Of a stretch of DNA of 64,000 nucleotides, positions 37,713 to 50,391 are shown piece by piece. Each line of letters begins with the position of its first letter. Position 1 is the first letter of the stretch. The notes below the pieces were generated by a model. The model worked only from the letters and a program-made list of their open reading frames with translations, did no database searches and had not been told where the DNA came from. The DNA is from Tetrahymena elliotti 4EA. Lineage: Eukaryota; Ciliophora; Oligohymenophorea; Hymenostomatida; Tetrahymenidae. Position numbers and translations under genes: made by a program. Location: positions 502,210-566,209 of the forward strand of contig JH720335.1 in NCBI GenBank assembly GCA_000231825.2, read 5' to 3'.

Positions 37713-39136
37713 TGAGATAAAAAAAAGCAGCATCAATATATTTAAAGAATAAAAGCTTAAGTATGTTTTTTATTGAAAGAAAATTAAATCAAATAGTTAT
37801 TTGCTTTTTTGTAATATTTTTTATAATTCATTAAAATTAATTATTTTTTAAATGTTGTATAGAAATAAATCATAAATTGAATCTTTATTAAAAAGTTAAA
37901 TACTTCTTGGATTGTATTTTTTATTTAGCTTTTCAATAATCTCTCTCTCTCAGTCTTTTTTAATAAATATTTTTTTATTTTGTTTTTTTTGGATTTAGTT
38001 CATAAAAGATTTTTCTCTATTTAAAATAAAAGAAATTTTCCTTTAAAATTTATTTGAATTAAAATCAACAGATAATTTTTCTGCAATTTTGTAACAAAAT
38101 TTATCAAAATACTAAAGACATTTGATCAGAAACCTTTTAGTAAGAAAATAAAAAATAAATTAACAAATTTAAAGAAGGTATTTATTAGACTGATTTTGTT
38201 TTGTTTTTTAGAAATTAATTTAATTTTTTAATAAGATTATTCACAAGAAATATTGTTTTTAATAATTCTTCTTTAATCTTTCTTTGGAAATGAAGGAATT
38301 ATACTTATTTTTGATGTTTATCTTTGATTTCTGATGTTAATTTTTACTTTTAAAGTAAACCTGAAAATTTCTTTGGGCTTTAAAGAAAATGTTAAGTAAG
38401 TTAGTTGAGGCAACAATTTAATTTATTTTAAAGTAAAATAATTTAAAATTTACTTGATATCTTTTAATAAAAAAATATCTTTAAAACTTATTAATTTTTC
38501 AAAAAGAAATGATTATTTGTAGTACTTCTTAAATTATCAACATAAAATAGTATTTACTCTATTGTTTTATCAAACAATCTATTAATAAAAGTATAAATAT
38601 CATATATAAATTAAATGTCTTAACTTATTATTTTTATTAGATCAAGATAATTATTAATTAATTTTAAAAATACACTTCTTTAAAGTTTTAGTAGAAAATC
38701 AAATAGGATAATTTTTAATTGATATTAGAATGATTAAATCATATTAATTGTACTGTATTCGAAATATAAACTTTTATGAAAAAAAAATGTAAGATGAAAC
38801 TTTACTGTTTTTTTTTTTTGACTTGGTTTTATCTTGTGGTAAAAAGAATGAGGAGTTTATTAGATTAATATTGGGTGAAGAGAATGTTATTGGTAAATTT
38901 TACTTAAAAAGTGTTTATATTTATTGGAATCCTAAAAGAAGTTAATGCAAAGATGTTTTGGCATATTTGATGTAAAGTATGACTATTATTTGCTGGTATG
39001 AAATTTAATAATATAATTAGAATGTATGTATCTCCAAATTTAACAAGATTCATTAAAAAAGCATTGTTATAGATTAATTGCTTTTTAAGAAAATTTAGAA
39101 AAATAGATAGATTATTTAGATTTAGCTTAAAAAGTT
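37713..39136. other. AT-rich non-coding stretch
   Basis: No convincing exon. A segment near 38820-38900 (GGTAAAAAGAATGAGGAG) is less AT-rich but does not extend to a gene. Confidence 0.4.
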
Positions 39137-41334
39137 ATGGAAATCGAGGAGAAGGATTCTAATTCTTTCATCCATTTTGAAGTTAAGAAGAGAATATCGA
39201 AAGATAGTAAATATTTCAATATGAATTGACATTTCATATTCATAGTTATCGCAATTGCTTTATCAAATTAAAACATATTATTCTCTCATTTTATTGTTTG
39301 AATTTATCTCCAATTCACTAATGAAGCTATTTTATTCAATTATAAAAAGAAAGTTACAAGACTAAGCCGGCTAAAGAGTAAAGCAAGAAAAGTGAATCAA
39401 ACGAAAAATAATTTTAGGCAAATGGGAAATAATGTGTGGCATTAAATATATCTTAAAAACCAAAAACTTTGTAGGTAGGAATTTCTGATTTAGAAAATGA
39501 TGATGAAAAACTAGAAATTTAGCCAATTGAGAATTTTAAAGTTGTGGAAATGGAAATTATTCCAATAGTAAGGCATTTAAAAATGTCAACCGTTTATATG
39601 CTTGCGGGAGACGTGATGGTAGATTTGGATTTCGGTATGAAGGAAGATGAGCATCCATATTGCTAGATATCAGCTATTAATTCATTTAAAAATCCTATAA
39701 AAGTTGAAGTTCTGAAAGAATATATGTCTAATGAAGTTGATTTAACAAATTCTTAGGACAGTTTGAAGGAATTCAGCAAAATTATTGAAATTTTAGAAAA
39801 TTATCCAGATAAATATGCACATGATTTTGGAAAAGTATTAAGATAGTATTAGATTTTCGTTACAGGATAGATTAAAAAATCAGAATTTTTGAAGTGTAAT
39901 TTAGATTTTAAATCCCTCATCCCAACTTTTGATAGACAATTTGAAGAATTTCTTACTGATGCAAGATAGTACTTAAAGCAAATTATTACTAAAAACAAAT
40001 TTCAGTTTTATATGATTGTAAGATCAAATGTCGTTACATTCACACACGATATTGCAAAGTTTGGCTTAAGTGAAGGTCTTTGTTAATTATTAGGTGGAAA
40101 TGGAGATCAAATAGGGTCACTTATTTTAAGAAGAGGTTTGTTTGAATTCTTTTCAAAGGAAACAAGAAATAACTTTTACTTTTACTATCTAAGCAAGTTT
40201 CTCAATGTAAAAGATGTATAAATTGAAAAATCAATAAGTCTTGTGACTTTAGATGGAATTGAGTTGAAAGTTGATTATGAAATGGATCATTACTTTGGTT
40301 AAAATGCAGAACCTAATGTTTTATTTTTCTATCCTTTTATGCTTATTACAATTACATTTGATGTTAAGCCTTATATGGTTAAGTAAGTATTGAGTATCAG
40401 GTAAACTCTCGATGATGAAACCCAGCAATATATGAAGGAATTCGAAGAAGATATTTATTACTCTTTGGAGAGTTAAATTTTTTTAGAAAATTACTATGCT
40501 GATTACTACTAGAAAATTATGTAAAATAATGGCAAGTCTCTACCAAAGGAAAAGCGTAAATATAAAAAGCATCCTTAAACAAAGCATCAACTTGACTTCC
40601 GTCAATAAAATCAGTCTGTCTTTTAAAATATAAAGTAATAAAATATTAAAGTTAATGATTCCAAAACTGCCAACACTTAAAGCGAAAGTATGATTGAAGA
40701 AATAAATGAGCAAGGGCAAAACTCAGATCCAAATTCAAATAGTTTAAAGGAGCAGCAGCAGAGCTAAGATAGCTAAAGCAATGATAAAAATAGCAACAAC
40801 AGCATAGTAAGTTAAAATTTAGATATGATAAACAATGATTCTGAAGGAGAATAAAATACTTTATTCGATAAGTCATCTTATTAGAATAATAATAGATAAA
40901 CTCATAACATTAATCATCTTAATTAGTATCCTTATGTGAGCTACAATCATGCTAACTATTAAAATTTAGATGTGCATAACTTTAATTAAAAGTAAAATGT
41001 GGGCTCTGACTCCACTATTCCAAGATACCTATAAAAAATATAACTTCAAGAGAATATTAGTATCTACTAATCATCATAATATGCTAATAATACGGAGAAG
41101 TTTGATATATCTAAAATTTCACCTGTAAAATAAGAGATAAATGATTACTAACAAATTCATGAAGACATTTAATACAACTAAAACCTACTAGATCAATCAA
41201 ATTTAAACGACTTAAATGGAAGTAGCCACTTATTCAAAAGCTAAAATTACTTAAGCAATGACTAAAACTACTCCATTTTCAATAATAATCTAACTAACAA
41301 TAATAATAATAACAACTATAATACAAAATAATGA
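39137..41334 (+). CDS. Ciliate protein with possible PAS-like domain; paralogue of the 50.4-kb gene
   Basis: Two exons, 39137-39206 and 39350-41334, 684 aa. The N-terminus is Lys-rich (TKPAKEQSKKSESNEK), followed by a mixed domain with MSTVYMLAGDVMV. A globular region at about 280-460 includes IAKFGLSEGLCQLLGG, LILRRGLFEFFSK, ISLVTLDGIELKVDYEMD and PFMLITITFDVK. The last ~220 residues are Asn/Gln/Ser-rich. The gene at 50392-51996 matches block by block: ISKLRS..., KYGYSETLLALLGLD, YIWRRGLFDY, VTLHTFDGLEVFAINN and EDLSYSMEATIFLEKYY against EDIYYSLESQIFLENYY. The order of helix, RRGLF motif and 'G-edge' strand recalls a PAS fold, which would suggest sensing or transcription, but this is a weak inference and no DNA-binding motif was recognised. 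Confidence 0.72.
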
Positions 41335-41674
41335 GGGAATAGAATATTACATTTTATTAAATATTTTAATAAAAAAACTACTCTTTAATAGAAAAACTAA
41401 TCAAGATAAATAAATAATTAATTAATTAATCAATAAACTATCATACATCTATGTAGAATTTCACTTATTTTATAATAAAAGCTAACTTTGTGATAAATTT
41501 TATATTTATTCAATTCATTCATCATTTTACTTTCTTATCTAATACTCTAATCAATTCATGTATATTTTCGCTTTTTATTTTAATTTTGCAAAGTACGTTT
41601 TTAAATTAAAAATAGGAATTAATTAGCTTAATTAAATATTGCATGTTTAGCTTGCTTTCACATAAATAATTTTC
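41335..41674. other. Convergent intergenic stretch
   Basis: Short AT-rich gap between convergent genes, containing ATTAATTAATTAATC near 41420. Nothing else is seen. Confidence 0.5.
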
Positions 41675-42277
41675 TCATGATTTACAGAATGGAGGATGAG
41701 AAGCAGCGTTTTATATGTAGTAATCACAAATGAAAATAATTAGATCTTTTATAATTTCATTTTGCTGCTGGCTTTCATATTTACCATCAACTAAAATCCA
41801 TGGAACAAACTATAATTCAGTTTATTATTATGTTTTTTGTGCTGCTTAGTGCTGAAGAACATTTCCTTCTTCTCCAGAATTACATTTAACAATTTTTTTG
41901 AGATCCTAAGCATTCATTTTCTTATTTTAGTAGCACTTATTTAAAATTTTATCATAATTTACCATTTAAATTTATGCATATCTTTTGATTTCTTCTTCTA
42001 CACAAACAATTAATTCTAATGCTTTCTAGCTAGGACTGATTTTATTGACGATACAGTTAGAAATTCTATTTCCTTCGCACTCTTTAGGCCCATGTTAGCA
42101 TCTATAGGTATAAAGATCAGATTAGGAATCTAAATTTTCTTCTGCGTTACCATAAAAGTACATTTTAATATTAACATAATCTAATAATTATTCTTATTTC
42201 AAAGCATTTTTAAATGATCCTGAAATAAATTATTAGCAATCTGGACATAAAGCTTCAGAAAAAATCTCAATATTCAT
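41675..42277 (-). CDS. GILT-family thiol reductase
   Basis: Single exon, 200 aa. The active-site CPDC (C-x-x-C) is near residue 11, and the family signature CQHGPKECEGN followed by RISNC is complete. The thioredoxin-like C-terminal block FVPWILVDGKYE (cis-Pro region and ending) is also present. GILT enzymes reduce disulfides in the lysosome at acid pH; in a phagotrophic ciliate the food vacuole or lysosome would be the likely site. No hydrophobic signal peptide precedes the catalytic domain: it begins MNIEIFSEALCPDC, and an in-frame upstream ATG at about 42325 adds only polar residues. A missed upstream exon is the simplest explanation; a cytosolic variant is the other. Confidence 0.88.
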
Positions 42278-43315
42278 TTTATATTTAGAGAAGGAATTTA
42301 GATAATTTTAAGACTATTTTTTCATAACATTTCTTTTCAATAAGGATTATTACTTTGTTGAAACATATTGTAGAAAATTTAAGAAGAGTAATGAATAAAA
42401 AATATTTAAATTAATTAGGTTCATTTATTTTGATTTTAAATAAATCTTATCAATTTACTTCTTTATCAGATTTTAATTCATCAAAAATTTAGAAATAGGT
42501 ATTATACTTTTATGACATCAATAATTATGATAAAAAATCCAAAGAATTTATATTATTAGAAGGGACGATTCAAAAACACATATTTTACATTAATTTGTGT
42601 CAAACAATCAGTTGTATTTTGATAAACAAATTAAATTGTCTTTCTCCTATAAAAATATAAAAATTGAGTTAACAATTTGGTAAAATGAAGTTGCTATAAG
42701 ATTTTAAAAAGATGAGATTAAAAGCTTAAAAGTGGATTGTTAATATTAAATTTATGTTAATATATTAAAATCAGAGTTTAATTTAATATTAATCGTGGTC
42801 TCTTTGAGGCTTTTTGTTTTAAATATAAACTTTATATTTTTTCCCATTAAAAAAAAGAGTCAAAATAATTCTTATCGTAATTTACTATCTATCTATCTAT
42901 CTATTTGAAGGAAATTTATGAGATTATCATGTTTTTTGTATTTAAATTTCTTCAATTTTCTCTTATTAAAAAAAGCAATCAAAAAATTGAAAAATTATTT
43001 GATTCAAACCATAAAACCTTTTAGAGACATTTGTATTTTTTCCTACCACTTAATTTTACAATTTGCCGATAAAAAAATAACTAAAAATAAATAAAATATG
43101 AGTAAAATTTATACTTCTAAGCTAAAATACATTTTTTAACATATAAAAACTAAGAATTATATTTTTAAAATTTCTAAATTTCCTTTCTGGTTTTTATTAA
43201 TGTTCATCTCACATTTTTTATAAAAGAATTGATATAAAATACAAGTAAAGTACAATTTGATTTTTTGAGAGAGTATTTACAGTCAACTAAAACTAGTTTT
43301 ATTTATTTATTTTGT
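42278..43315. other. AT-rich non-coding stretch
   Basis: Spacer of about 1 kb with a CTAT microsatellite at about 42885-42905. It probably includes the 5' region of the GILT gene and the 3' region of the kinase gene. Confidence 0.45.
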
Positions 43316-44632
43316 TCAAGAGCTATTGTTAATAGCTTAATTTAAGGGTAGTTAAATTGAAATATTGTATTTTCTCCTATAATTTGATTGCTCTTCATTA
43401 AAATACTTATCAATACTGCATAAATAAGATTCAAGCAAGGATCTTAATATTTTGTTTTAAGTTTAATGAATACTACAGGAGTCATCTTAGTGACAAAAAT
43501 TTTATTTATGTTAAGGATTAGATATCATCAATAGAGTTCTAAATGTGCTATAATGGTCGAGATATACTTTATCTTACAAGCTAAGAAATTTATCTTTATA
43601 TTTATCAAGAAATATTTTAGATGTAAATCCTTTTGTGTAAAAACTTATTTTTGAGGATTTATTTAGATGTGAAGAAGATTAAAAATCTATAAATTTAATT
43701 GCGATAGAAAATAATTTCTCAAGCATTTCAGAAAAGCTTTGATAATTTCTCTAAATTTATTTATTTTTTTATTTTAGATAATATAAGGCATTAAAGAAAT
43801 CACTAAAATCTATATTAATTTCATCTTAATAGATTTTGCTTTCATCACTAACAAATTCCTTAAAATCAAAATTTATAAAACTTTCAATTACTAAGAATTG
43901 CTCAATTTCTTTTATATCAATTTTTTAATCATTTTACAAATTATCTATGTTAAAGCCTTCCTTGTAAAAAAGAATTATATTATGTGGTTTGATGTCACCA
44001 TGGAATATATTGCTTATGTGGAGAGATTTAACTGCTTCTACAATAGACAAACAAAGCAAGAATAAAAAAAATCTGTTATTTATTTAAGTTTTCATAATAA
44101 AAGTATAAAGACTTAAATCCCCCTTTTCTAAGTAAAGCTCTAATTCAGATTAAGAGTAGTAATAAATATCAACTAAATATTAGTTATTCATCTCTTGAAA
44201 AAACTAAAGCTCATTCTAAAATACCTTTTCATTCTTAACCCTTTTTCTAATTAACAATCTATCTTTTTAGTCTTTCACAACATCAATAGAGCCATATCCT
44301 CCTTTGGAATTCTCCAATTACTCATCAATTTCTTTAAATTTAAATGAAAAGTAATCTATATTTAGTAAGTTATTCTTGATATCTCTCTGCTTTTCCTTAC
44401 ACCTCGCTTTTTCATCAAAAAATGATAAATCAACAGTTTATAAATTAGCACAGTAGAGAATAAAAATTCCTTCAAAAGGTTTGAAGTATTAAGTCTATTA
44501 CTCAAATGACTTGTTTTACTAATAATCTTAAGTATCTTCTTAACTAAGAAATGGATATTATTATTGAGTTTAAGTCTCATCAACTGACTTAGTTGTATTT
44601 CTATTTACTTCTTCTGAAAAAATACTTTGCAT
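43316..44632 (-). CDS. Divergent protein-kinase-like protein
   Basis: Single exon, 438 aa. A kinase fold is visible: a glycine loop (SKGGYGSIDVVKD), a lysine strand (RLLIRKRVK), a hinge-like ELELYLEKGDLSLY, the helix SIVEAVKSLHISN and a catalytic loop HGDIKPHNIIL. The catalytic Asp, Lys and Asn are kept, but the usual HRD Arg is Gly. The metal-binding DFG is hard to place; FINFDFKEF about 50 residues later is the best candidate, with Lys for Gly. The expected APE and F-helix region is not recognisable, and the C-terminal third is unlike a kinase. It is either a divergent Ser/Thr kinase or a pseudokinase. It is divergent from the double-CNBD gene, starting 293 bp away, so the two may share a promoter. 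Confidence 0.7.
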
Positions 44633-44925
44633 ATTTTTAAGTATTTTTTTTTGATAATATTAATTTAATTAACTAATTAAAACAATATCCTTTTTCTTAC
44701 AGACAGGAGAAACAATACTCTTTAAATGAATACCCCTCAAATAATCAAAGTCTTTGAAATAATAATATTGAAAATTAAAACAATAAAGGAAGGTGTCTTT
44801 CTGTCATTGAACATTTCTTAAAAATAAATTTAAAATAATTTCTTTTTTTTGTTTAACATCTAATAATTTTTAGTTATTATAAAATAAATTGATAAAAAAT
44901 TAATTATTTTTGATAATTATTAAGC
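44633..44925. promoter_or_regulatory. Divergent promoter region (kinase / CNBD protein)
   Basis: A 293-bp AT-rich gap between two divergent start codons. No specific element is recognised. Confidence 0.45.
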
Positions 44926-47900
44926 ATGAAATAAAGCAACCAAAATGAAATTGGTGAATTTTCTTAGGAAAAGCGCAAAAAGCTAAACTATTTGAATGAC
45001 AAACAGTTAAAATAAATTTATCTTAAATCTATTTAAAGCTTGTTAGATAATTTCAATCTACTTTTAGAAAATCTCCATGTTAAAATCAATAAAACCTCAA
45101 AGTAGGACTAAATTAAATAAAACTAGGATGATAATTGCCTTCTTAAAAAAATTGATGAGTTAGGAGGGTCTATTGAAATTGATTCAATTAAACACCCAGC
45201 TTAAGCTATAGCTTACATAGAAAAGTAAAAGAAAGAGTATGAGCAGAGGATGATAGATTTAGAATTGAATTATATTATGCTTAATGACCCTGTTTAGTAG
45301 TTGGTAAAAAATCACTATATAAATTATTAAGCATTTGTGGTTAATAAACAAATTAATTAAAGCCCTTTAATAAGCTAACTAATTTTTTAACAACTAATAT
45401 AGTTTTTTATAGCTTTTATGTTAGAGAAACCTAATATTTATTTCATCTACAATTTTTAATAGACTCTATTTTTTCATAATAGGTTTTTGTAGAAATTATT
45501 CAAAGAAGCACCTTTTCTCATCTTTAATTAAAATTTATAAAAGACTTTGTCTGTCAATTTAGTATTTTTAAAAACAACCAAAAATTTAATGAGCAATCTA
45601 AAGAACTTGATATGAAACTTCTACTTAAGCATCTCAAATTAGAAAAATTTGAAAAAAGACAAGTTATCTTTGAATATGGTAATTCAATAACTTTAATCAA
45701 TAATTTTTAATATTATAGAAAAAATTCCTATTATATTTGTTAATTTATTTATCATAATAAAAAATTAAAAATATTATTTAGGAGAACTTGGTTAAAAGTA
45801 TTACATGCTTTTAAAAGGAAAGGTACTCTTATTTATTCCTAAAGGTATAGAAAGCTATAATTAGTCTATTAAAGTTAACTTGACATATGAAGATGAGCAA
45901 CACTACAAAAAGAAGTTCCCAGATATGTTTAATAAAAAAGAAATCCTCCCAGGAGAATCATTTGGTGAGATATCTCTTTTAACTAATTAAACAAGGTAGC
46001 AAATACAATCATATTTTTATTCTCATCTAATTAATTTAAAGTTAAATTAAGGAGAGCAAAATTTCTAAGGAAGGATAATTATTATAATTATTTAATTTTT
46101 AGTATATTCCAAATTTATCAATAAGCTTGGTTAAGGTATTTTTGACCCTCCCTCCCTTAATTAAATTTATTGAAACTTTTGATTACATTGAACTAATAAA
46201 ATGAATAAGTTATTTTAAATAAAAAATTATTAAATTAAAGGACTGCTACTATGGTTTGTGGTGAAGAAAGTTGGTTGCTAACCTTAAACAAAGAGGGATT
46301 TGACAAATTAATTAGTAATTTACATTCATAGTAAATTTCTAAGAATACTTAATTTCTATAAAGATTTGAAATGATTTAGTGCTTATCAAATAATAAAGTT
46401 CACTCTATGTTACATAACATAACAGCTTAGAGATACAGCTATAATAATATAATTTATAGGGAAGGGTAATAAGCAGACAAAATATACTTTATTAAAAGTG
46501 GCACTGTTGAAATTTCTAAACTTTCACTTATTCAATAAGGATTAGCAGGTCTCAAAAATTCAGAGGAAAATTAAATAGATACTTCATAAGTTACTTAACC
46601 ATAAACATAATCTTAAAAGTTATAAAAGCTTTATTCCTTAAACAGAAATAATAAAATCAGTGATAATATTTAGAAATATAAAAGAGTTAAAATAGCCATT
46701 TTGACAGAAAATTCATATTTTGGGCATTAAGAAGTTGATTAAGATTTTGATTCAAATAAAATATAAATAAGATACTATTAGGCTAAATGTATTAGTGAAG
46801 AGTTAGAACTTATGGTTATTTAAAAAAAGGTTTTTTTTTATTTAAATTTTCTCATTTAACAAGTAATTGAGTTGATTATTGAATTAATTTTTTTAATAAA
46901 GGTCTTGCTTTAATACTTGAGGAATTCAAAGGATGGACTATAAATATTTTTTTAAACTTAACAAAAGTAAATAGAATGGAAAGATTAAAATCTTAAAGAT
47001 TAAATAAAAATATTATCTCTTGTTAAAAATTAAAATCTCCGTTCTTAAAAAAGTGAATCAAATTTTTAAAGTAGTTCTTAAAATAATTTAGAACAAACTT
47101 TTATAGAGTTAGAAAAAGAAGCCACTATAAAATTGAACTCTTCTTAAAAAAGAGAATTTTATTTGAACAGGAAGAATTAAAGCTAAACATTAACTAAAAA
47201 TTTTTCTTTAAAATCATTTTCTTAAGAAAATTCTCATGGAAATCAGAATAAATAATTTGAGTTATCTTAAAGATTTTCATTAAAGAATTAGCTGAGTCAT
47301 TTTTTTTCTAATTCAAGTAAAACCTAAGAATTTGATTAGAATTTACCTTAAATACATTAAAAATTATAACAATACTATTCAAATGATGAAACCAACACCA
47401 TTAAAATTCACTCTGATCTCCATAGCCCTCAAAGCCCTAATATTTAATATTAAGAATATACTGAAAAGTTAGAAAAAGCTTGTTCAATTTTTTCATAATC
47501 AAGTGATAAGTTTATCAAGTAGTAATACTAAAAATGTAATATCTTTAAATTCATAGAAGGAGAATAAAATGATACTAGTATATCTGTTTTAGGCAGTCCT
47601 AACTAAAAAGAGAAAAGTTAAAATAGCTTTTAGATAAAAGATTTTATGAACTACTAAAAACAAACTTCAAAAGATAATGATTCATTTTAAAATAGTTCAC
47701 TGCAAGAAGAAGATAATGAAGAAGAATAAGTAGATTATTAACCTATCAAAATATAATAAAGCCAGTCTCATAATAGTAATTAGTAAAAGATTTTAACAAA
47801 AAGTTATTCATATAGATAAAAATTTAAGCCTGTTTAAATTTCTAGTTAGGCACCTATTAAAAGCAATAGCTTTTATATTCACCAAAAATCTGAGCCAGGT

Positions 47901-49043
47901 GAGTAATAATAATTTGAAGTTACATAAAACAATTTTAAAAATTAAGTGAAAAGAAAAAAAAGCCATTTTTCGTCTAGCGAATAATTAACTCCTTTGAGCA
48001 ATAGAAAGCATGATTTGTTATAATCTATATCATAAATAGGAAAGTAGTAAAAGTAATTGTAATAAAAAACAGAATCAGATCAAACCCAATTTAATACTAT
48101 TGATTAGAACACAAATAAAGACTATTTTAATTATTAGAAAAACTAATATAATATTACAGAAAGAAGAATAAATGGGAATTAAGATTCAGATTTAAATAAA
48201 AATTCACCTGTTAAAATGAATAGCCCTTATTACTTTTATAATAGTAATTACTAAGATAGTAAATATACTAATCGTTAAACGAGCTAATAGCTATCATTAC
48301 CTACTTAGATCAAATAGAATTCTAATAAAAACAAATCAAACACAGAAATTAGCCAATAAAATAATTAATCAACTTAATCCCCATAATTATCAAGTATTTA
48401 GGCTTAAGATATGAATTCTTATTAATTATATGGAGAATTCAAACAGCAATATGCCAAAAATTTATATTACATTACTTCTCTTAAAGAATAAATCTTTGAA
48501 ACAATCAATAGATAAAATCCATAGACAAAGTTCTAAGGTCTTTTCTATGATATAAACTTAGATTAAAAACAAACTTTATCAATTAAGAAGTAAAAATTAG
48601 AAGATAAATTTTCTATGACAACAAGAGAAGATTAATAGAATTCCTAAAACAATGAATAACTTAATTTAACTAAGATGAAAATATCTATTCTTAATAAAAT
48701 TCAAGATAATAATGACACATAAGGAGAAAACTAAAAAAAATAAAAAATTTTTAGTGATCTGTTCACATAAAGTATCAAAAATAATGTTATTAAGAATAGA
48801 AAAACAATGTTTCATTTATAAATAAGAGAACCTAAGTAAGATACAAATAATAACCAAAAGTAAGAATATGATACACAAAATGCAGACTACAATAATAGTT
48901 AGCTGATAAATTAATTATCTTAATTTCCAATTTTTTTCAATAATGCTAAGAAACAAAAAATATTCCCACAAACAGCAAGGGTAAATTTTTAAAATAATGA
49001 AATAAATTAGATTAAATATAATTTCTCTAAATCACCTAGATGA
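44926..49043 (+). CDS. Double cyclic-nucleotide-binding-domain protein with Gln/Asn-rich tail
   Basis: Exons 44926-45303, 45483-45678, 45782-45995, 46241-46829 and 46902-49043 sum to 1173 codons. The N-terminal ~130 residues are a charged coiled region. CNBD1 spans about 190-330 and carries a canonical phosphate-binding cassette, FGEISLLTNQTRTATMV, with the cyclic-phosphate-binding Arg; its last codons span an intron. CNBD2 follows at about 330-460 (REGQQADKIYFIKSGTVEIS), but its cassette (FGHQEVDQDF...) lacks that Arg. The remaining ~700 residues are Gln/Asn/Ser/Lys-rich with no fold seen, and no kinase domain or membrane segment is present. CNBD1 probably binds cAMP or cGMP; CNBD2 may be structural. 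The protein may be a soluble cyclic-nucleotide receptor or scaffold; its pathway is unknown. Confidence 0.85.
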
Positions 49044-50391
49044 AAATAAATTATTTTATGTTTAAAAAATTAAAAAATGTTAATAGAAAGCGTATATTAA
49101 AAAAGATCAATTTTATATTATTCTGTCTTTCTATATTTACTTTGACAATTTTTCTATCTATTTTCTATTTATCTTATCTATTTCATAAAAAGACAACTTT
49201 AAATCAATAATTACTTTCTCCTCAAATAGAATGCAATAATTTTATTAAAGTATTTTTTTTTAAATAATTCTACAATAGAAAATTTAAAAATATGAATAAA
49301 TTTATTTTTTCATTTCAAAAAAGTCAAAATACTCCATAATTTAATCCTTTTTTAATATCTAAAATTATTAATTATTTTTTAGATGGAAAAAAGAGATTGA
49401 AAATCATTTAACATTAGGTTTTTTTAGAGTTTTAAAAGCAACCAAAAAACATGAAATTAATGCTCAGTTACTTTCTATTTTAACTCATTTTTACTGTTGG
49501 TAAAAATAATTCTTTATTTTTTCTTTTTTAAGATAATTAAAATAGTAAATATGTAATATCTTAATGAAGAATTTTCAAAGGGTTATTTTTATTTGTATTA
49601 TATTTGAAGTATTTGATGAGTATGGCATGAATAATACAAAATAATAATTTACTTTTTAAGCAAAATATAAAAATTTCGAAGAACTTTATCCTAAAAAATT
49701 AATCTTCGCTTCAGTAAATTAAACAATGAAATTGTGCAAGCTCTAAAAGAGAAAAAATAAAGATAAATTAAAGAATATTTTTTGTTTCTATTTTCTTATT
49801 ATTTATTCATCCAATGCATTTAATTATTTCTTTTCATGAATATGATAACTTCTTAAATAACTAAATAGCATGAATGAATGAATGAATGATTTATTTTATT
49901 CCAATTCAAATAAAAAATTTAAAAAGCATAGTATTTAAAAAAAATAAATAATTTTAAATCAACCTAACATTACTTATTAATAAATGATAAAAAATCAATA
50001 TAGAAATACTTTTAAAATTTTTTCTAATCTGATTGATTGCCCAAAAAAATAAAAAGAAAGTAAAAGTACATAAATTGCTAGGGGTATATGTGGAAATAGA
50101 ATGATTAAGTGAAAAGCCAAAAGGTGGTTCAAAAATTAATAATAAAAGGAAATATACTTTTTTTTATTTTTGATAAGAAATGTGTGCGTTGGTAAATTAA
50201 TTGCGAGTGAATTAAACATCAAATCTAATTTAATGCAAACAAAAAGAGGAGCATGAAAAGTAATTATTTACAATCGTAAATTTTCTATCTATTTATTTAA
50301 TAATAATACATACAATTAATAATAAATTCTCAAAATTAATTGAAGATCGTATTTTTTATAATATAAAAATTGATATTATTAACAAATAGAA
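49044..50391. other. AT-rich non-coding stretch
   Basis: Contains a GAAT array near 49870. A short coding-looking piece at about 49435-49500 (FRVLKATKKHEINAQLL) has no partner exons and is not called. Confidence 0.4.

Noticed and set aside
46103..46137. Small extra exon in the double-CNBD gene (SIFQIYQQAWLR)
   Set aside because: Joining 45995 directly to 46241 gives the canonical cassette LLTNQTRTATMV with correct phase. The extra exon would disrupt the cassette.
49435..49500. Coding-looking fragment FRVLKATKKHEINAQLL
   Set aside because: No start, partner exons or stop could be connected; too short to support.
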